64,000 nucleotides of DNA. Source: Glaciozyma antarctica PI12 (taxonomy: Eukaryota; Basidiomycota; Microbotryomycetes; Kriegeriales; Camptobasidiaceae). Position 1 is the stretch's first letter; every line of letters starts with the position of its first letter. Shown here one piece after another: positions 31,007 to 42,728 of the stretch. A program made the position numbers and the translations under genes. Under the pieces are notes generated by a model, which had not been told where the DNA came from, did no database searches, and saw only the letters and a program-made list of their open reading frames with translations. The stretch is from assembly GCA_002917775.1 (NCBI GenBank), contig KZ627153.1, positions 124,001-188,000 of the forward strand. Reading direction: 5' to 3'.

Positions 31007-32782
31007 TCAAAGACCGCGGTACAGCTGCACCTGGGCGAGCATGCGTGTAGCTTGGCCTGCGTATCCGTCAGCGCGGTGAACTGGCGGCAGAAACTTGACT
31101 TACCAGACGAAAAGACGTTCATACAGCTGTCGTATGTGTAGTCCTGCGAAGCTTGTTCGTAAAAATCTGAGGACGCGAGAAGGGGAAGGTTCTCACCATG
31201 TAGTTCGAGATGGGATCAAGGCCTGCCACTGCACTGCAGGTATTCCGACCGGTAGGGCATCCACTTGCCGGACTGAAGAAAAAGATGTTAGCGAGATCGA
31301 GGATGAAGTGCAGCAGAGAGCGTACGAAGCTTCAGCCTGGACGAGCGAAGGCAGAAGAGTCAGTGGCGTCTCGCTGAAGGTTGAGTCGCGAGGGAGTTAT
31401 GCGTACGGGAGTATCACTACGAATACGAGCGTCAGAATATGGAAAGAAAAGAGGAGAGCGAGACTCACGACACGAAATCACCGGTTCCAGCGCAGCCTCC
31501 TTGGAACGTGTGGAAGAGACCTGCTCCTCCGTGTTCAGCATCGAGATCTTAGGCGTAAAGACCTCACGTACCCAGCCAGTGGCCGACTTCATGAGTCCCA
31601 GTCTTGCCCTGGAGAGAGAAAGGGACGACCGCACGCTCAGAACTGCCTCGTTCAAGCTCGTTGGGTCCACACGCACCATATTGTAGTTCTTCGCTGATCC
31701 ACCTGGAAGCGAGGAAAACAGAATGACGACTCCTGCGAAAGAAATGTGGTCAACACTGGGACGAAGGGAATGGTCGGGCAGCGAGCCTCACCATCGTTGA
31801 TAGGATTCCCAGCGTAGCCCGAGGGGAACGTCGCATATCCCAAATAACCTGCTCCAGCACCGCTTTGGAACCCAACGGAGTAGACTGAGAGAGAAATCAG
31901 TGTCGGGAAACGAAACGACGGAAAGGCGACGCACTGTTGAGCGCCGACGCTTTTCCCTTGCGAAGAGCTGCGTTTACAAACGTGATTAGCTCCAGCATGG
32001 TATTTAAAAAGGAGCTTATGTACCTTTCTTCATCGCCACTTCGTATGCGCTGCGTGGTGCGGAAGAAATGAGCCGTCAGCGAGAAAGTCAAACGCTCGCA
32101 CAAACGAGTGCGCACTTTCCAGGTGCGACGCTGGTGAACCACAGCTTGTTTAATGTCGAGTCTGTCGCTACGAGACTGCAGAAGAGCGAGTACGTGAGCA
32201 GGAACCGGCGTGGGAGGGAGGGACGCCGCACGAAAAGGTGAATCCTGCGGAAGCGTCTGCGACGGTGTGGGGTCAGCTCGCTCGACGATTGTTCAGGCCC
32301 AGTGTGCTCACAGTTCTTGTTCAGAACAGAGATCTGAGCTGCAACTGCGGAAGCAGGGAGAGCACCCGTAGCCAGCGCTGAAGAAGGACCCGGTCAGCGA
32401 ACCTCCCAACGGAGCCCTTCTTCGCAACTCACTTGTTCCGGAGCGTATGGTGTGCCAATAGACTGGGATATTGATTGGAGCCCTCTTTCGTAACCGGCTG
32501 TGGCCTTTGCGGCTGCTGATGAGGCCCTTGATGACCTTGACCTGCTTCCCCCTGAGAACGACCCTCGCTCGTCAGCCCCAGTTCTCAACATACCGACAGC
32601 AGGAAACTAACGTACACCCTCAATTCGACTTCCTCAAAGACCTCCTCGCTCGATCCGCACTTCCTAGGATCCGCCACCGCGGCGGCTTGCGTCTTTCCGA
32701 TTTTGAAGGTGGCTGGCGGGTCGGCAGCGGCAGCGCAGGAGGCGAGCAGGAGGACGAGGGCAGTGACCGTGGAGAACCGCAT
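31007..32782 (-). CDS. Secreted M43B (pappalysin-like) metalloprotease
   Basis: The ATG at 32782 gives MRFSTVTALVLLLASCAAAA, a clear signal peptide. Exons then read GLISSRKGHSRLRKRAPINI and VYWHTIRSGT (the VNVPVYWHV-type start of the catalytic domain), then ALATGALPASAVAAQISVLN. Further exons read STLNKLWFTSVAPG, YLGYATFPSGYAGNPINDG and GKTGTHEVGHWLG. The next exon continues LFHTFQGGCAGTGDFVSDTP, so the metzincin motif HExxHxxGxxH is split by an intron. The end is NYMDYTYDSCMNVFSSGQAT and a stop at 31007. Fungal M43B enzymes (MEP1-type) are extracellular proteases for nutrition or host interaction. About ten small exons are used. All zinc ligands are present. Confidence 0.85.
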
Positions 32783-33493
32783 CGTAGAGAGGTGAGGTAG
32801 AAGGCCAAGATGCAGCGATGGGGAGCAGGAGGAGGCACAGGTCGCGGGAGCAGGATATCAAAAGTCCAGGAGCGGCGGGAGGTTCTCCTCGATCGCCCCC
32901 GAAGGGGGATGTCTCGCCCGTACCTGAATGGAATGTGAGGAGCTGTTGAGCTCCTTAGCTTGGCAGTGACAAGAAATCTGTAGCCGTAAAATTAACGAAA
33001 GGGAGGAGATGAAAGAGGCTGGGACGAACCTTGAATTTTCGCCGGAACTCCGGGGCGGGGCTGAATTGCGCCGCTCGCAATGCCCTAAAGATGGCGTGCT
33101 GTCTTGCGGCTCGACAAGATAGTAGTGGAGAGCAGTCGTGAACAAGGCGGAGGAAACCCGCTGATCGCGAGTTGAACCGGCCGAGAGGGAAACTTGAAAG
33201 AACGCGCTGGGACCCGGGGTTGTGGTGAGACTTGGAGCTGAAGTATCGCAACGCACGATCAGAGAACAAGCAGACAGGTGTATTCCACCGAGAGCTGAGG
33301 TAGAGAGCCTCTTCAAGAGGCATTCTCGTTCGCGAGCAGTCTCCGAACGCCTTCGCAGAGCACTCAACCCATCAAGCAGCGTCTCCACCCTCCGCATCCT
33401 CCACTTCCATTCCTAAAGCCACTTTATTCTGCAAAGCAAACACACCATCAGCCCCCTCTTCTTCGCATCTCCGCATCGCAAGCCGCACCTCGT
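32783..33493. other. Spacer upstream of the metalloprotease gene
   Basis: No protein, RNA or repeat was recognised in these 711 bp. It should contain the protease promoter (minus strand) and the 3' end of the next gene. Confidence 0.4.
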
Positions 33494-34237
33494 TCACGAA
33501 TCAAAAAACCCCGCCTCAAGCCTGACTCTGCCCCTCCTATCGACCTCAGGCTCACACCACCCCGTCCAAACATCATGCGCGCCCAGCATATCAATCGCAG
33601 GTAGCGTTCCATCTCTGTACCTCTCCCTGTTCCACTCGTCGACCCGCGAAGGCCTGACCGGGATCCGCTCGCTCATGATCGCTGCTACGCCCTCGAAGAC
33701 CTGGATCACGCGAACGCCATCCGGGTTCGAAACCTTGATCCCCCGACCGTGGATATCAATATAGAGGGATCGAACGGCGGGGGACGTGGCGGTTTCGTGC
33801 GCGCAAGCGAGGGTGGCGGTCTCGACGCGCTTGCCATGGATGCGGAGGACGAATGCGGAGAGCGTGGTGCCGTAGCTTTGGGTCCTTTGGAGTACGGGGT
33901 AGAGTTGGAGCGTTTGGCCGGGGGTAGGGGACTTGCGCGCGGAAGAGGGTGGTGTCGAAGGCGCGGGACTGGGGTGCCAGGTGAGCGGAGCCGTGAGGAG
34001 AAAGCAGGACGAGCGTACTTGGAGGATCTGCCAGAACGTCTCGCAGACTCGGGAGGCCCGCTTGAGGTCTTTGTAGCTGTGCGAGGGGGAGGAGAGGATG
34101 TCGATCCACACCTCGGTCGGAAAAAGAGGCGAGCTGGCTGCTGAGTGCGCAGCTGACGCGGCAGTACCCTGCTTAGAACCCTTTCGCACGGTATCGTTGG
34201 TGAAGGACATCGAGACAGAGGACAAAGGTAGAAAAGG
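33494..34237 (-). CDS. F-box-like protein (paralogue 3)
   Basis: The reading starts at or before MPFLPLSSVSMSFTNDTVRK and contains LFPTEVWIDILSSPSHSYKD followed by LKRASRVCETFWQIL, a good F-box (LPxEIWxxIL ... LKxASRVCKxF). One intron follows. The second exon has TLQLYPVLQRTQSYGTTLSA, ATLACAHETATSPAVRSLYI and DGVRVIQVFEGVAAIMSERI, and ends LEAGFFDS. The C-terminal part is closely alike to that of the plus-strand gene ending at 54544, including the TATLACAH-x-x-ATSPAV-x-x-L block. The start is uncertain because the frame stays open upstream to 34336. Confidence 0.65.
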   Translation of the reverse strand, partial: PFLPLSSVSMSFTNDTVRKGSKQGTAASAAHSAASSPLFPTEVWIDILSSPSHSYKDLKRASRVCETFWQILQVRSSCFLLTAPLTWHPSPAPSTPPSSARKSPTPGQTLQLYPVLQRTQSYGTTLSAFVLRIHGKRVETATLACAHETATSPAVRSLYIDIHGRGIKVSNPDGVRVIQVFEGVAAIMSERIPVRPSRVDEWNRERYRDGTLPAIDMLGAHDVWTGWCEPEVDRRGRVRLEAGFFDS

Positions 34238-34390
34238 CATTGCGGCAGACGTCGCGGATTCCGCACTCCCTTTGTCCTCTCGCTCAACCTCTTCCGACGA
34301 CGAATGCTCTAAGAAAAATATGCCATTCCGTCCCATGCAGTGGTATCCAAATGACGAGAGAGGTGGTGCTACAAATGCTCTCCTCCACGA

Positions 34391-36924
34391 CTACGCCTTG
34401 CCCATCCCCCTCCTCAAGAAAGCCCACCTCCCCTCCTTCTCCTCCTTCCCAAACTTCCTCCCCGTCGTCTCCAGCGCCGGCGGCGCCGGAATGAAAGCCA
34501 CCGCAACGGGAGGAACGTACGTCGCTTTCGCCGGAGGAGCGTACGGGAGGGGATCTCGGTTCCGAGCCGGCGCGGTCGAGGGTCTTCGTTCGAGTGGCGA
34601 GTTCCGACGTCGTTCGGAGGGCGGAGGAGAGGAGATCCAATGCTGCATCGAGAAGGCCTGGAAGCTAGCCGGGGAGGCTTCGATAGGCGGCGAAGGATGG
34701 GAGAGGGTACAGCGATAGAGGGAAGGAGAGGGGGTCGGAGGAGAGGAGTGTCGGGCTCCATAAGGACGGTAGAGGGGCGGACCGTTCCCGCGCGCTGCGT
34801 TTCCCGCTATTGCTGGAAGTGATGCTGGAATCGCTCTCCTCGTCCTTCCAGGATCGCTGCGAGAGGCCACCGGCACTACGAGGTCGTGAGGCGGCCGAGT
34901 AGGGTGCTGTAGAGCGGTTGGAGCGACGGGGGTGGTGCCGAGATGAGTCGGGAGAGGGAGGAGGGTGCGCGAGGGGGAAGTGCCCGCGGGAAGGGGAGGT
35001 GAGGGTGCGGTCGCGGGAGGGGAGGGTGAGAGAGAAGGGCGGAGGTGCTGAGGGGTCGGCGGGTGACGCAGCGAAGAAAGAGGGTAGTGTAGATGAGCTC
35101 TGGAGAGGTGGTTGGGAGAGGGCGGAGGAGACGTAGGGGTGGAGAGGAGCGATCCTCGCTCTCGTCTTGACCGGCGCCTCCCCCCTCTCCGACTGATCCG
35201 ACCTCCTCGCCGCATTCCTCCCCAGCCCTTCCTCGCTTATCCTCTCCAACTCCGGCCCGCTCGCTGGACTTGGCGAAAGTTCTCTCCTCGCCTTCGCTTT
35301 GACCGAATGAGAGAAATTGCTCGCGCGCCGAGCGCCGACGGCAGCCGTCTTACTGAGGACGATACGCGGGGAGAGGGAGGAAGTTGAGGCGACGGGGGAG
35401 GAACCGAAGAGGCGGAGTTCGGCGTCGGCGACGGCGAGGAGACGACCGGCTTGGGAGAGGGCGTGCGCGCGGTCTTCGGCTGAGGCGCCGGTGATGAGGA
35501 TGGGTCGCGGGTCGAGGTCGATGATCTCGTTGCCGCCGGAGCGAGTCTTGATGAAGAGCTGCCGAGAGGATCGTCAGTGAGGGGACTTGGAGGGAGAAGG
35601 GAGAACGCACCTTGACTGAAAGCGTAAAGTAGACGTGCGCGAACTTGGTCTTCATCGTCTCCCCAATCGAATAGCGATAAATCGACTTGTTCTTCGGCAC
35701 GACTCCCTCGAGCCGAACCTCGCTCTTCTCTCCTCCCCAAACGATCTCCTCCGTCTCCATCACTAGAACGTTCGACAAGGACGACCCCTTGCTACTCCCA
35801 TTCGTCGCCAGCGTAGGCCGCGGAGTAAAGTACGAAGGACCTTCCAGCGAGCGCGTTTTGGTGAGAGCGAGGGAGGGAGGTGCGACGGAGGAGGAAGGCG
35901 AGCGTCGGAAGACGGAGGAAAGACCTCTCGTGGTCGACCTTAAGCGTTCAGGCGAGCTTTCGACTGCGAGAGGATCGGGGATGGAGGGGGAGTAGAGGGC
36001 CTGGTCGTCGTCGGGCATGGAGATGTCTTCGATGTCGGACGCGACGGGAGAGGTCGACGAAGGGTCGATCGTCGTGTGCCGGTCGAGGGAGACTTGGATG
36101 CGCTTGATTTGGAGGGTCGGGTCGAATTTGGTGAAGGAGAGGTCGAGGGAGATGGGCTCGTTGGGACCGTAGGTCGGGGCCGAGGTGGAGATGGAGTAGG
36201 AGAGTTGGCGAGAGGCGAGCGAGGAAATCCAGGAGGGAGAGGCGGGAGAGCTGATGCGAGGGGAGGTGTACCGAGTGAGAGGGATTTGGTGCGAAACGAT
36301 CGTTCTGCTGCCGAGGATTGAGGAAGGTTTGTGGAAGATGACTGCGTAGAGGAAGGAAGAAACCATCAGCTTCGGTATTCGCTCCCTCAAGAGCGAGAAC
36401 TCACCAGCCTCGACCTGCCACCACGTCTTGTAGGTCTTGAACGTCGTCGTCGTCGCCCCCATCGCATCGACAGGAATGACAATCCTGAATCCCGCACACA
36501 TGTCTCCCAACTCCTGCCACTCTCCTCCCTCCTTTCTCCACACCTCCTGCACCGAATCAAAAAGCACGTTCATCCCTTTCCCCTTCATCTTGGCCCTCGT
36601 AACGTCCGCCTCGTAGCATCGCACGCGAACGCACACCGAAGCCGCGCGGAGAGGCTTGCGATCCTCCTCGAGTACGGTCCGGACCTGGCCTTGGATGACG
36701 ACGGGGGTGAGGCCTAGGAAGCCTGCGTGAGGGAAGAAGCGGGCGTGGTTCCCGCGGTAGGGGGAGAGAGTGAGGACGACCATGTGGGGGGAGAGGTGGG
36801 TCGACTGAGTCGGAGTAGGGAGGGACGGGGGTCGGTCCGGAGAGGGGTGATTCGCAGGGAGGGTGGAGAGGGAGGGATGGAGTCGCCGAGAGAGGGTGGG
36901 TTCGAGGGAGGAGGTGTCGTCCAA
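34391..36924 (-). CDS. Arrestin-like domain protein (alpha-arrestin type)
   Basis: The folded part reads LTPVVIQGQVRTVLEEDRKP, SVCVRVRCYEADVTRAKMKG, VQEVWRKEGGEWQELGDMCA, GFRIVIPVDAMGATTTTFKT, SSILGSRTIVSHQIPLTRY and PNEPISLDLSFTKFDPTLQI. These are the beta-strand pattern of arrestin N- and C-lobes. A second block VYFTLSVK and DPRPILITGASAEDRAHALS is followed by a long Ser/Pro-rich tail ending in RRGMGKA at 34391. Fungal alpha-arrestins recruit Rsp5 to plasma-membrane transporters. I did not find a PPxY motif with certainty. The 5' end is unsettled. The frame is open to 36924 without an ATG, and exons further up (about 36997-37245, with HWAVPALFHDLYALPWSPYR and EAVEAVAYVDLDYLSSGAS) may belong to it. 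A frame change in the tail near 34750-34850 also needs an intron. Confidence 0.6.
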
Positions 36925-39033
36925 GGGTGAATGAAGGGAGGAGGTCGGGATTCGAGTGGTGTCGGGTGGTGGGAGGGAGAAATGGACCAGAGTACCGAGG
37001 CGCCGCTACTGAGGTAGTCCAAGTCGACGTACGCCACTGCCTCCACCGCTTCAAAGGGACTCCGTGCTAAGAGTTAGCGTAGAAGAGCTAGCGCAGAGGT
37101 CCTGGCCCCGTCACGCGTCGGCGTCGCCGTTGTCGCTCCTGTAAGGCGACCAAGGGAGGGCGTAGAGGTCGTGGAAGAGTGCTGGGACAGCCCAGTGGAT
37201 GCTGCATGGCGAGTAGTTCAGCTGAGGAGAAGGGGAGATAGAGAAGGGGAACCGACTGACTGAAAGTTGAGAGGGCGCGTTTCGACGGCGCTGGCCTGGG
37301 TTCGTTCGCCGAGGCTTCGCTCCTCCTCTTCTCTCGCTTGAGGGCTTGAGTACGAGTACAAGAGGCGGCGTTCTGCTCTGCTGTGCGACTGTAAGGCAGG
37401 AAGGAGTGAGCTGTACTTCTCTAAGGCCGGGCAGAGGCGCTACGAAAGCACGCTAACTCTGTTAGTGTTGGTCACTTTAGGGTCTCGATTGATTCCGGAT
37501 TCCGAAGCGTTTCGATCAACGAGATTGTATTCATTTCGGCGAGGATAAGGAGGAAGCTGGAGGAAGGCGGTACACCTGCTCAGCTCCGAGGTAAGCTTCC
37601 CTGCTCCCTCGCCCTCTCTGCAGTACATACAAGCTGCTCCCTTTCTTCCTCGACACCAGCCGGCTCAAGCGAGTTAAGCGTGACTTTCTTTCCCTCGCGG
37701 AGCAACACCTTAGCTCGCCGATCATCGCCCTGGGGATCGGCTGCGACGCTCCTTCACTCGAAGCTTCGACCTGCTTCGACGCGAGCCGACGTGTTCCTGC
37801 CTCCGAATCCCTCTGCTTCCCGTCTCAGACAAACTTCAGAGGCATGGAGTCGCTGAAGTGAAGGTTGGGTTCGATCCAACGGAGAAGGAACCGTGCTGGA
37901 GGCACCTGCTGTCCGAGACTCCTTGGACACGCGTGGTCGATGCATCGCCAGTAGCGAGGAACGCTGCGAATTCGCAAAGGACGAAGACGTGGGAGGAGGC
38001 CGAAGAAAGGGGCTCATGGCGAACGGCTCGATGAGAATGGCTCGATGAGGAGCGGTAGGCGACGCAGTTGTGCGCGTAGGAATCGCAGCTGCGAGAACTT
38101 GGAGAAGGAGACGTAGGAACGGAGTAGAAGGTGGCGTGCCTATGTTCGGTGAGAGATTGCGACGCGTTAAAAAGTCGCGAGAGAGAGTGGAGTTGCGTAT
38201 GTTGACCGAGCGAGAGGAGCTGAGCGCGAATCCATAAAGCTGAAGCAGCTGCGGTTCGTTCGTCAAGCAGATAGACGGGCCTGGAGAAGAAAGCAGGAAA
38301 CGAAGCAGCTCCTGTACACTCGGGCAGCTCGCCTTGGTGCAGCAAAGGACGCGTCAGCTTGCACCGTAGCTCGAGATTCTCCGCCTGCTGTCTTACGCCT
38401 GCTGGTTAGCTATCTAACAACACTGAGCATGCCAGATCCCGTACCTTGCCGCCCCTAGGAGCTCATCTTCTCCGCCTGCCGCCGCGAGGATCGTCTGAGC
38501 AGTTCCCACGCACGAGGAAGCTTCCCAGGCCTCAACGCTTGTTCTTAACCGAGCACGAATATCGGCATCGCCCTTGCGAGCAGACGACTTTGGAGATACT
38601 CCCTGAAACGAGCGGAGGACGAAGCAGACCAGCCCCGTCGCAGAGGCAGCTGGGGAGCAGCTGAGCTCTCCTTCCTCAGGGCGCCGGTATCCATCCCACA
38701 CCAGCAGAAATACCCAGAGAGTCATATCGCACTCGTCTCCTCTGAGCAGATCCCCAGCGCATCAGCTCCCTCCCCGCCCTACCGCAAGCAGTGTCCACCT
38801 CCACCGACCACCCCCGCCGTACCACGAACGACTAATTACACTCCCTCTCGTCTCCCTACACGCACTCCACTCCCACACACCCCGCCGACTCTTGCTGTGC
38901 GAATCTGTCGATGACGGAGGAGGGATAGGGGAGTCGGGGGGCATCTACTCGACGTGGCTTGGTCGAAGGTCGCTACGTTTTGGCCCTACGGTATCCCATC
39001 AGCTCTGCGCTTGCCGCCATGAGAAAGGAGTGG
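36925..39033. other. About 2.1 kb, possible 5' exons of the arrestin gene, then no recognisable gene
   Basis: The left 320 bp hold minus-strand coding-like pieces (about 36997-37070 and 37108-37215) that could be upstream exons of the arrestin-like gene or a separate small gene. From 37260 to 39033 I see no conserved protein, intron chain, RNA or repeat. Confidence 0.35.
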
Positions 39034-39322
39034 CTACGTACGGATAAGGGGATGCAGTTGGGCGAGGTACGTGATTGCCCACCTGCTCCTCATCAGCTCT
39101 CGTCGCTGCAGGGGAGGAAGGAGAACGTACATGAGGTAGCAGCAAGTGATAGCGAGGAGTACGCTCGTGCGGATCACGCTGTGGAGGGCGTGAGTACGGG
39201 AAGTAGAGGGGGGGAGGGAGGGGGACTGACGTGCGGTTGTCGCCCTTGGGAGTGGCGAACCAGCTTAGGACGCCTAGGCCGAGGGAGACGAAGAGGATGT
39301 AAAAGATTAGTTCGCCGCCCAT
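39034..39322 (-). CDS. VMA9: V-type ATPase subunit e (Vma9)
   Basis: Three tiny exons (39231-39322, 39131-39178, 39034-39082) join in phase to a 62-residue protein. It starts MGGELIFYILFVSLGLGVLS, continues WFATPKGDNRTVIRTSVLLA and ends CCYLMWAITYLAQLHPLIRT. Two membrane helices surround a WFxxPKGxNR loop. This loop and the second-helix CCYL-W pattern are hallmarks of V-ATPase subunit e (ATP6V0E/Vma9), a small Vo-sector protein needed for proton pumping into vacuole and Golgi. The length matches the family (about 65-80). The last acceptor is an unusual GAGCAG close to a second AG. The gene shares a 231-bp divergent promoter with VPS45. Confidence 0.85.
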
Positions 39323-39553
39323 TGCTGAGACTTGGGGGAGCGGGGAGAGCAACGCGGAGTCGATGGAGGACAGTGTTCGCTCCCTGCTCGCCTGGTTGTC
39401 TTCCTCCAACCGCCTCCGACTCAGCTCAGCTAAGCCCAGCCCCAGCCGCACCTCCACGCTCCTCCTGTAGCCACAGCCACCAGCAAGCCGTCTCAGCGAA
39501 TCGAGCTCCCCAGGCCGCCCCCAACTCCGCCCAGCGCGGCCGAGAGCTGCGCC
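39323..39553. promoter_or_regulatory. Divergent promoter of VMA9 and VPS45
   Basis: These 231 bp lie between the two opposed start codons. No specific factor site was recognised. Confidence 0.4.
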
Positions 39554-42105
39554 ATGGATTGCCTCAAGGCTACGCAGGCGTACGTCGACAAGATCATCAC
39601 CAACACCCCAGGGATCAAAGTCCTCCTCCTAGACGCCGAGACCGTACGCTCCGTCCTTCCCAAGCTAGACGCAAGCTGACCCCTCAACCAGACCGCCATC
39701 CTCTCCCTCGCCTCGACCCAATCCTCGCTCCTCTCGCACGAAGTCTACCTAACAGACCGTATCGACAACCCCTCCCGATCCCTCCCTTCCAATTCCCACC
39801 CGCACGCTCAATCGAGCTCCGCCTACCCTCCCAGCTCCTCGAGACCCGTCGAACGGCAACCGCACCTCAGGTGCATCTGCCTCCTGCGACCGACGGAGGA
39901 GAGCATCGAGGCGTGTGAGAGGGAGCTCAAAGAGGGACGATATGGGGGATACTGGCTTTGTGCGTCTTTGCTGGGGCGGAGAGGAGAGAGCGGAGCTAAC
40001 GCGCTGCGATAGACTTCACGAACGTCCTCAAGAAGTCGCAGATCGAGCGTCTAGCCGAAGCAGACGAGCACGAGCTCGTACGCGAGGTTCAGGTGCGTCC
40101 ACTCCCTCGGCGCTAGGTCTCAGCTAACGCGAGATTCCAGGAGTACTTCTGCGACTACTCCCCTCTGACTTCCTCCCACTTCTCCCTCTCCCTCCTTCCC
40201 ACGCCTCTCCACCCTTCACCGCACCAACTTACGATGGCACTCTACGGCGAGACTCCCTCCTCCTTCTCCTCCACCTCCCCCGCCCTCTCTCGGCACGTCG
40301 AAGGTCTCTCGGCCGTCCTCCTCTCGCTCAAGAAGCGGCCAATAATCCGGTACGAACGGATGTCAGCGATGTCACACAAGCTAGGGAAGGAACTGCTGTA
40401 CGCGATGAACGATCAGCAGGAGCTGTGGGATTTCAGGAAGACGGCGACGACACCGTTGTTGCTCATCTTGGATCGGAGGAACGACCCCGTCACGCCGTTG
40501 TTGTCGCAGTGGACGTACCAGGCGATGGTGCATGAGCTGATTGGGATTACGAATGGGCGGGTGAACATGGTGGAGGCGGTGGATGTGCGCGAGGAGATGA
40601 AGGTGCGTTTCTCGCTTGGTCGCAGGGAGCGGGAGCTGATGCGGGCGAGCAGGAGATCGTGCTGTCACCGGATCAGGATCCATTCTTTGCGGCGAGGCTG
40701 TACGACAACTTTGGAGACTTGGGAGCGCACCTCTCGGCGTACGTGTCGGATTACTCGAATCGGTCGGCGAGCTCGAGCGCGAGCAAGATCGAGACGGTGG
40801 CAGATATGAAGCGGTGAGTTCCTTCTCTCTCTGTTCCCTGGCCTGGTACTAAAGCGTGAGGCGCAGATTTGTCGAGGAGTACCCGGAGTTCCGCAAGCTC
40901 GGAGGGAACGTCTCGAAGCACGTCGCGCTAGTAGGCGAGCTCTCGCGCCTCGTCAACGCGCGGCATCTCCTGGAAGTGAGCGAGCTGGAGCAGAGCTTAG
41001 CCAGCAACGAGAGCCACGGCTCTGATCTCCGGGTCCGTCCCTGCATTCCTTCGTGGTGTGCGTTACTGACCCATCGCGAACAGACGGTTCAATCCATGAT
41101 CACCTCGCCCGACATTCTCCCCGAAGCGAAACTCCGCCTGGCAATACTCTATGCACTTCGGTACCAGAAGTTCAATCAGAACAACATTCCTGGCGTCGTC
41201 GAGCTCCTCAAGCAGCAGAACGTCCCGGATGCCGAGGTTCGTCTTGCCATCCTTTTCCGCGCCACCTGTGCTCACAGCACTTGCAGATGGTCCAAGTCAT
41301 GCTCGCTTTTGCTGGCGCAGAACAACGGCAAGATGACCTCTTCGCCAACGAGAACTTCTTCAGTCGGGGCAAGAGCGCGCTCAAGGGTCTCAAGGTTCGC
41401 GCCTGCCTTTTCTCTTCACATGGCTCGCACTAACGCAATCCACAGGGCGTCGAGAACGTGTATACACAGCACACTCCTCATCTCGCCGAGACGATCGAGC
41501 TTCTCCTTCGTGGTCGACTAAAGGAGACGAGCTACCCATTCGTTGAAGGCCAAAAACGTCAACCCCAACAGCGTCGCTCGGTCCGTCCCTCGCTCTCTCT
41601 CACCCTTCTCAGCACTCACGTTCGAACGCAGGTACCAAGACATCATCATCTTCATCGTCGGTGGAACGACCTACGAAGAAGCGAAGACCGTCGCAGCTCT
41701 CAACACCCAATTCGCCTCCGGACAAGGTCTCGGCGGCTCCATTGGTCCTTCCGGCCCCATCGGCGCTGGCACGCGCATCCTCCTAGGTGGAACTTGCGTA
41801 CACAACTCCAAGACGTTCGTCCCTTCCTCCCTCCTCGTCAGGCGCGCTAACCCCCGCACAGCTTCCTCCAGATGGCCCGAGACGCCTCTCACGCGTTCCC
41901 GACGCCATCGCTCAAGACGCAGGTCGCGCATCCTCCGACGGGGACGCAGCCTGGACAGGGAATCAATCTGAATCTCGGACCCGTGTCGCTGAATGTTGGA
42001 GGAGGGGCGGGGGGCGCGTTGGAGGCGGGAGTGGATGCGGCGAGGGACGGGCTGAGGGAGCTGTTTGGGAAGGTTAGGCAGGGGGTTGATGGGGTTAGGT
42101 TGTAA
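39554..42105 (+). CDS. VPS45: Vps45, Sec1/Munc18-type SNARE regulator
   Basis: The ATG at 39554 gives [20 protein letters not shown] followed by [10 protein letters not shown]. Later exons carry [60 protein letters not shown] and [20 protein letters not shown] (the SM-family [25 protein letters not shown] block). Next come [40 protein letters not shown] and [20 protein letters not shown]. Vps45 clasps the syntaxin Tlg2 and promotes fusion of Golgi-derived vesicles with endosomes on the vacuolar route. About ten exons are used. The C-terminal extension past the conserved SFLQ segment is Gly-rich ([14 protein letters not shown]) and may be lineage-specific. Confidence 0.92.
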
Positions 42106-42728
42106 ACGAGTCTTGGGTTGTGCAGAGATTGTATCGCAAAGGGATTCGAGAGAAGGTCTGCGGAGAGCTGGCGCGAGAACACGTCGCGGCCAAGTTCCCT
42201 CGTCGTCCCCTTGTTCGCCTCCGCCCACCTCGCTCCTCGCTCCTCGCCCTCTCGCCGTTCTATACGCCCTATCGAAGGGAGGAACTGTGCTCCTTTCTCA
42301 ACCGTCGCTGCCGCTTTGGCCCTCGGCGGTCCACGACTCTGTATCAACTCCTTCTCTCTTCGCCAGCGTTTTCACCTGGAGCGCGCCTCTGCTCTTACAG
42401 GTCTAGCTCGTTCAAGAAGCTCTTTTTACGTTTCACTTTTGAAGACGTGGCGGTGCAGAGGGCTGTGCGCTGAGCTACGCGTCGCCCGTTTGTCGAGCCA
42501 CTCGGACCCTCTGGCTGGATTAGGATTCCCTTTCAATTCCTTCCTGTGCTCTTTGCCTTCCCAGTTAACGCTCGACCTTCCTTCTGCCTGAAGGCAGTCG
42601 CTCCTTCAGCTTCAGCAGCACACCTCAGCCTACGACCTCACGTCACTCCTCAACGCTCGCGTCACGAACCTACCCAACGCGCGCTCACGAACCGATCACA
42701 ACACTCTTTCAACGACCTCCTCCCAACT
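42106..42728. other. Spacer between VPS45 and the kinase gene
   Basis: This is pyrimidine-rich sequence on the plus strand, as expected of a promoter and 5' leader of the kinase gene. No gene was recognised. Confidence 0.45.

Noticed and set aside
37868-37890. GGTTGGGTTCGATCCAACGG looks like a tRNA T arm
   Set aside because: The stem only pairs if the loop starts with G, so the TTC of the T loop is out of place. No matching acceptor stem or anticodon arm was found upstream.
37754-38345. Minus-strand frames of about 170 codons in the arrestin-VMA9 gap
   Set aside because: There are two overlapping frames with equal length and random composition, no intron chain and no motif.
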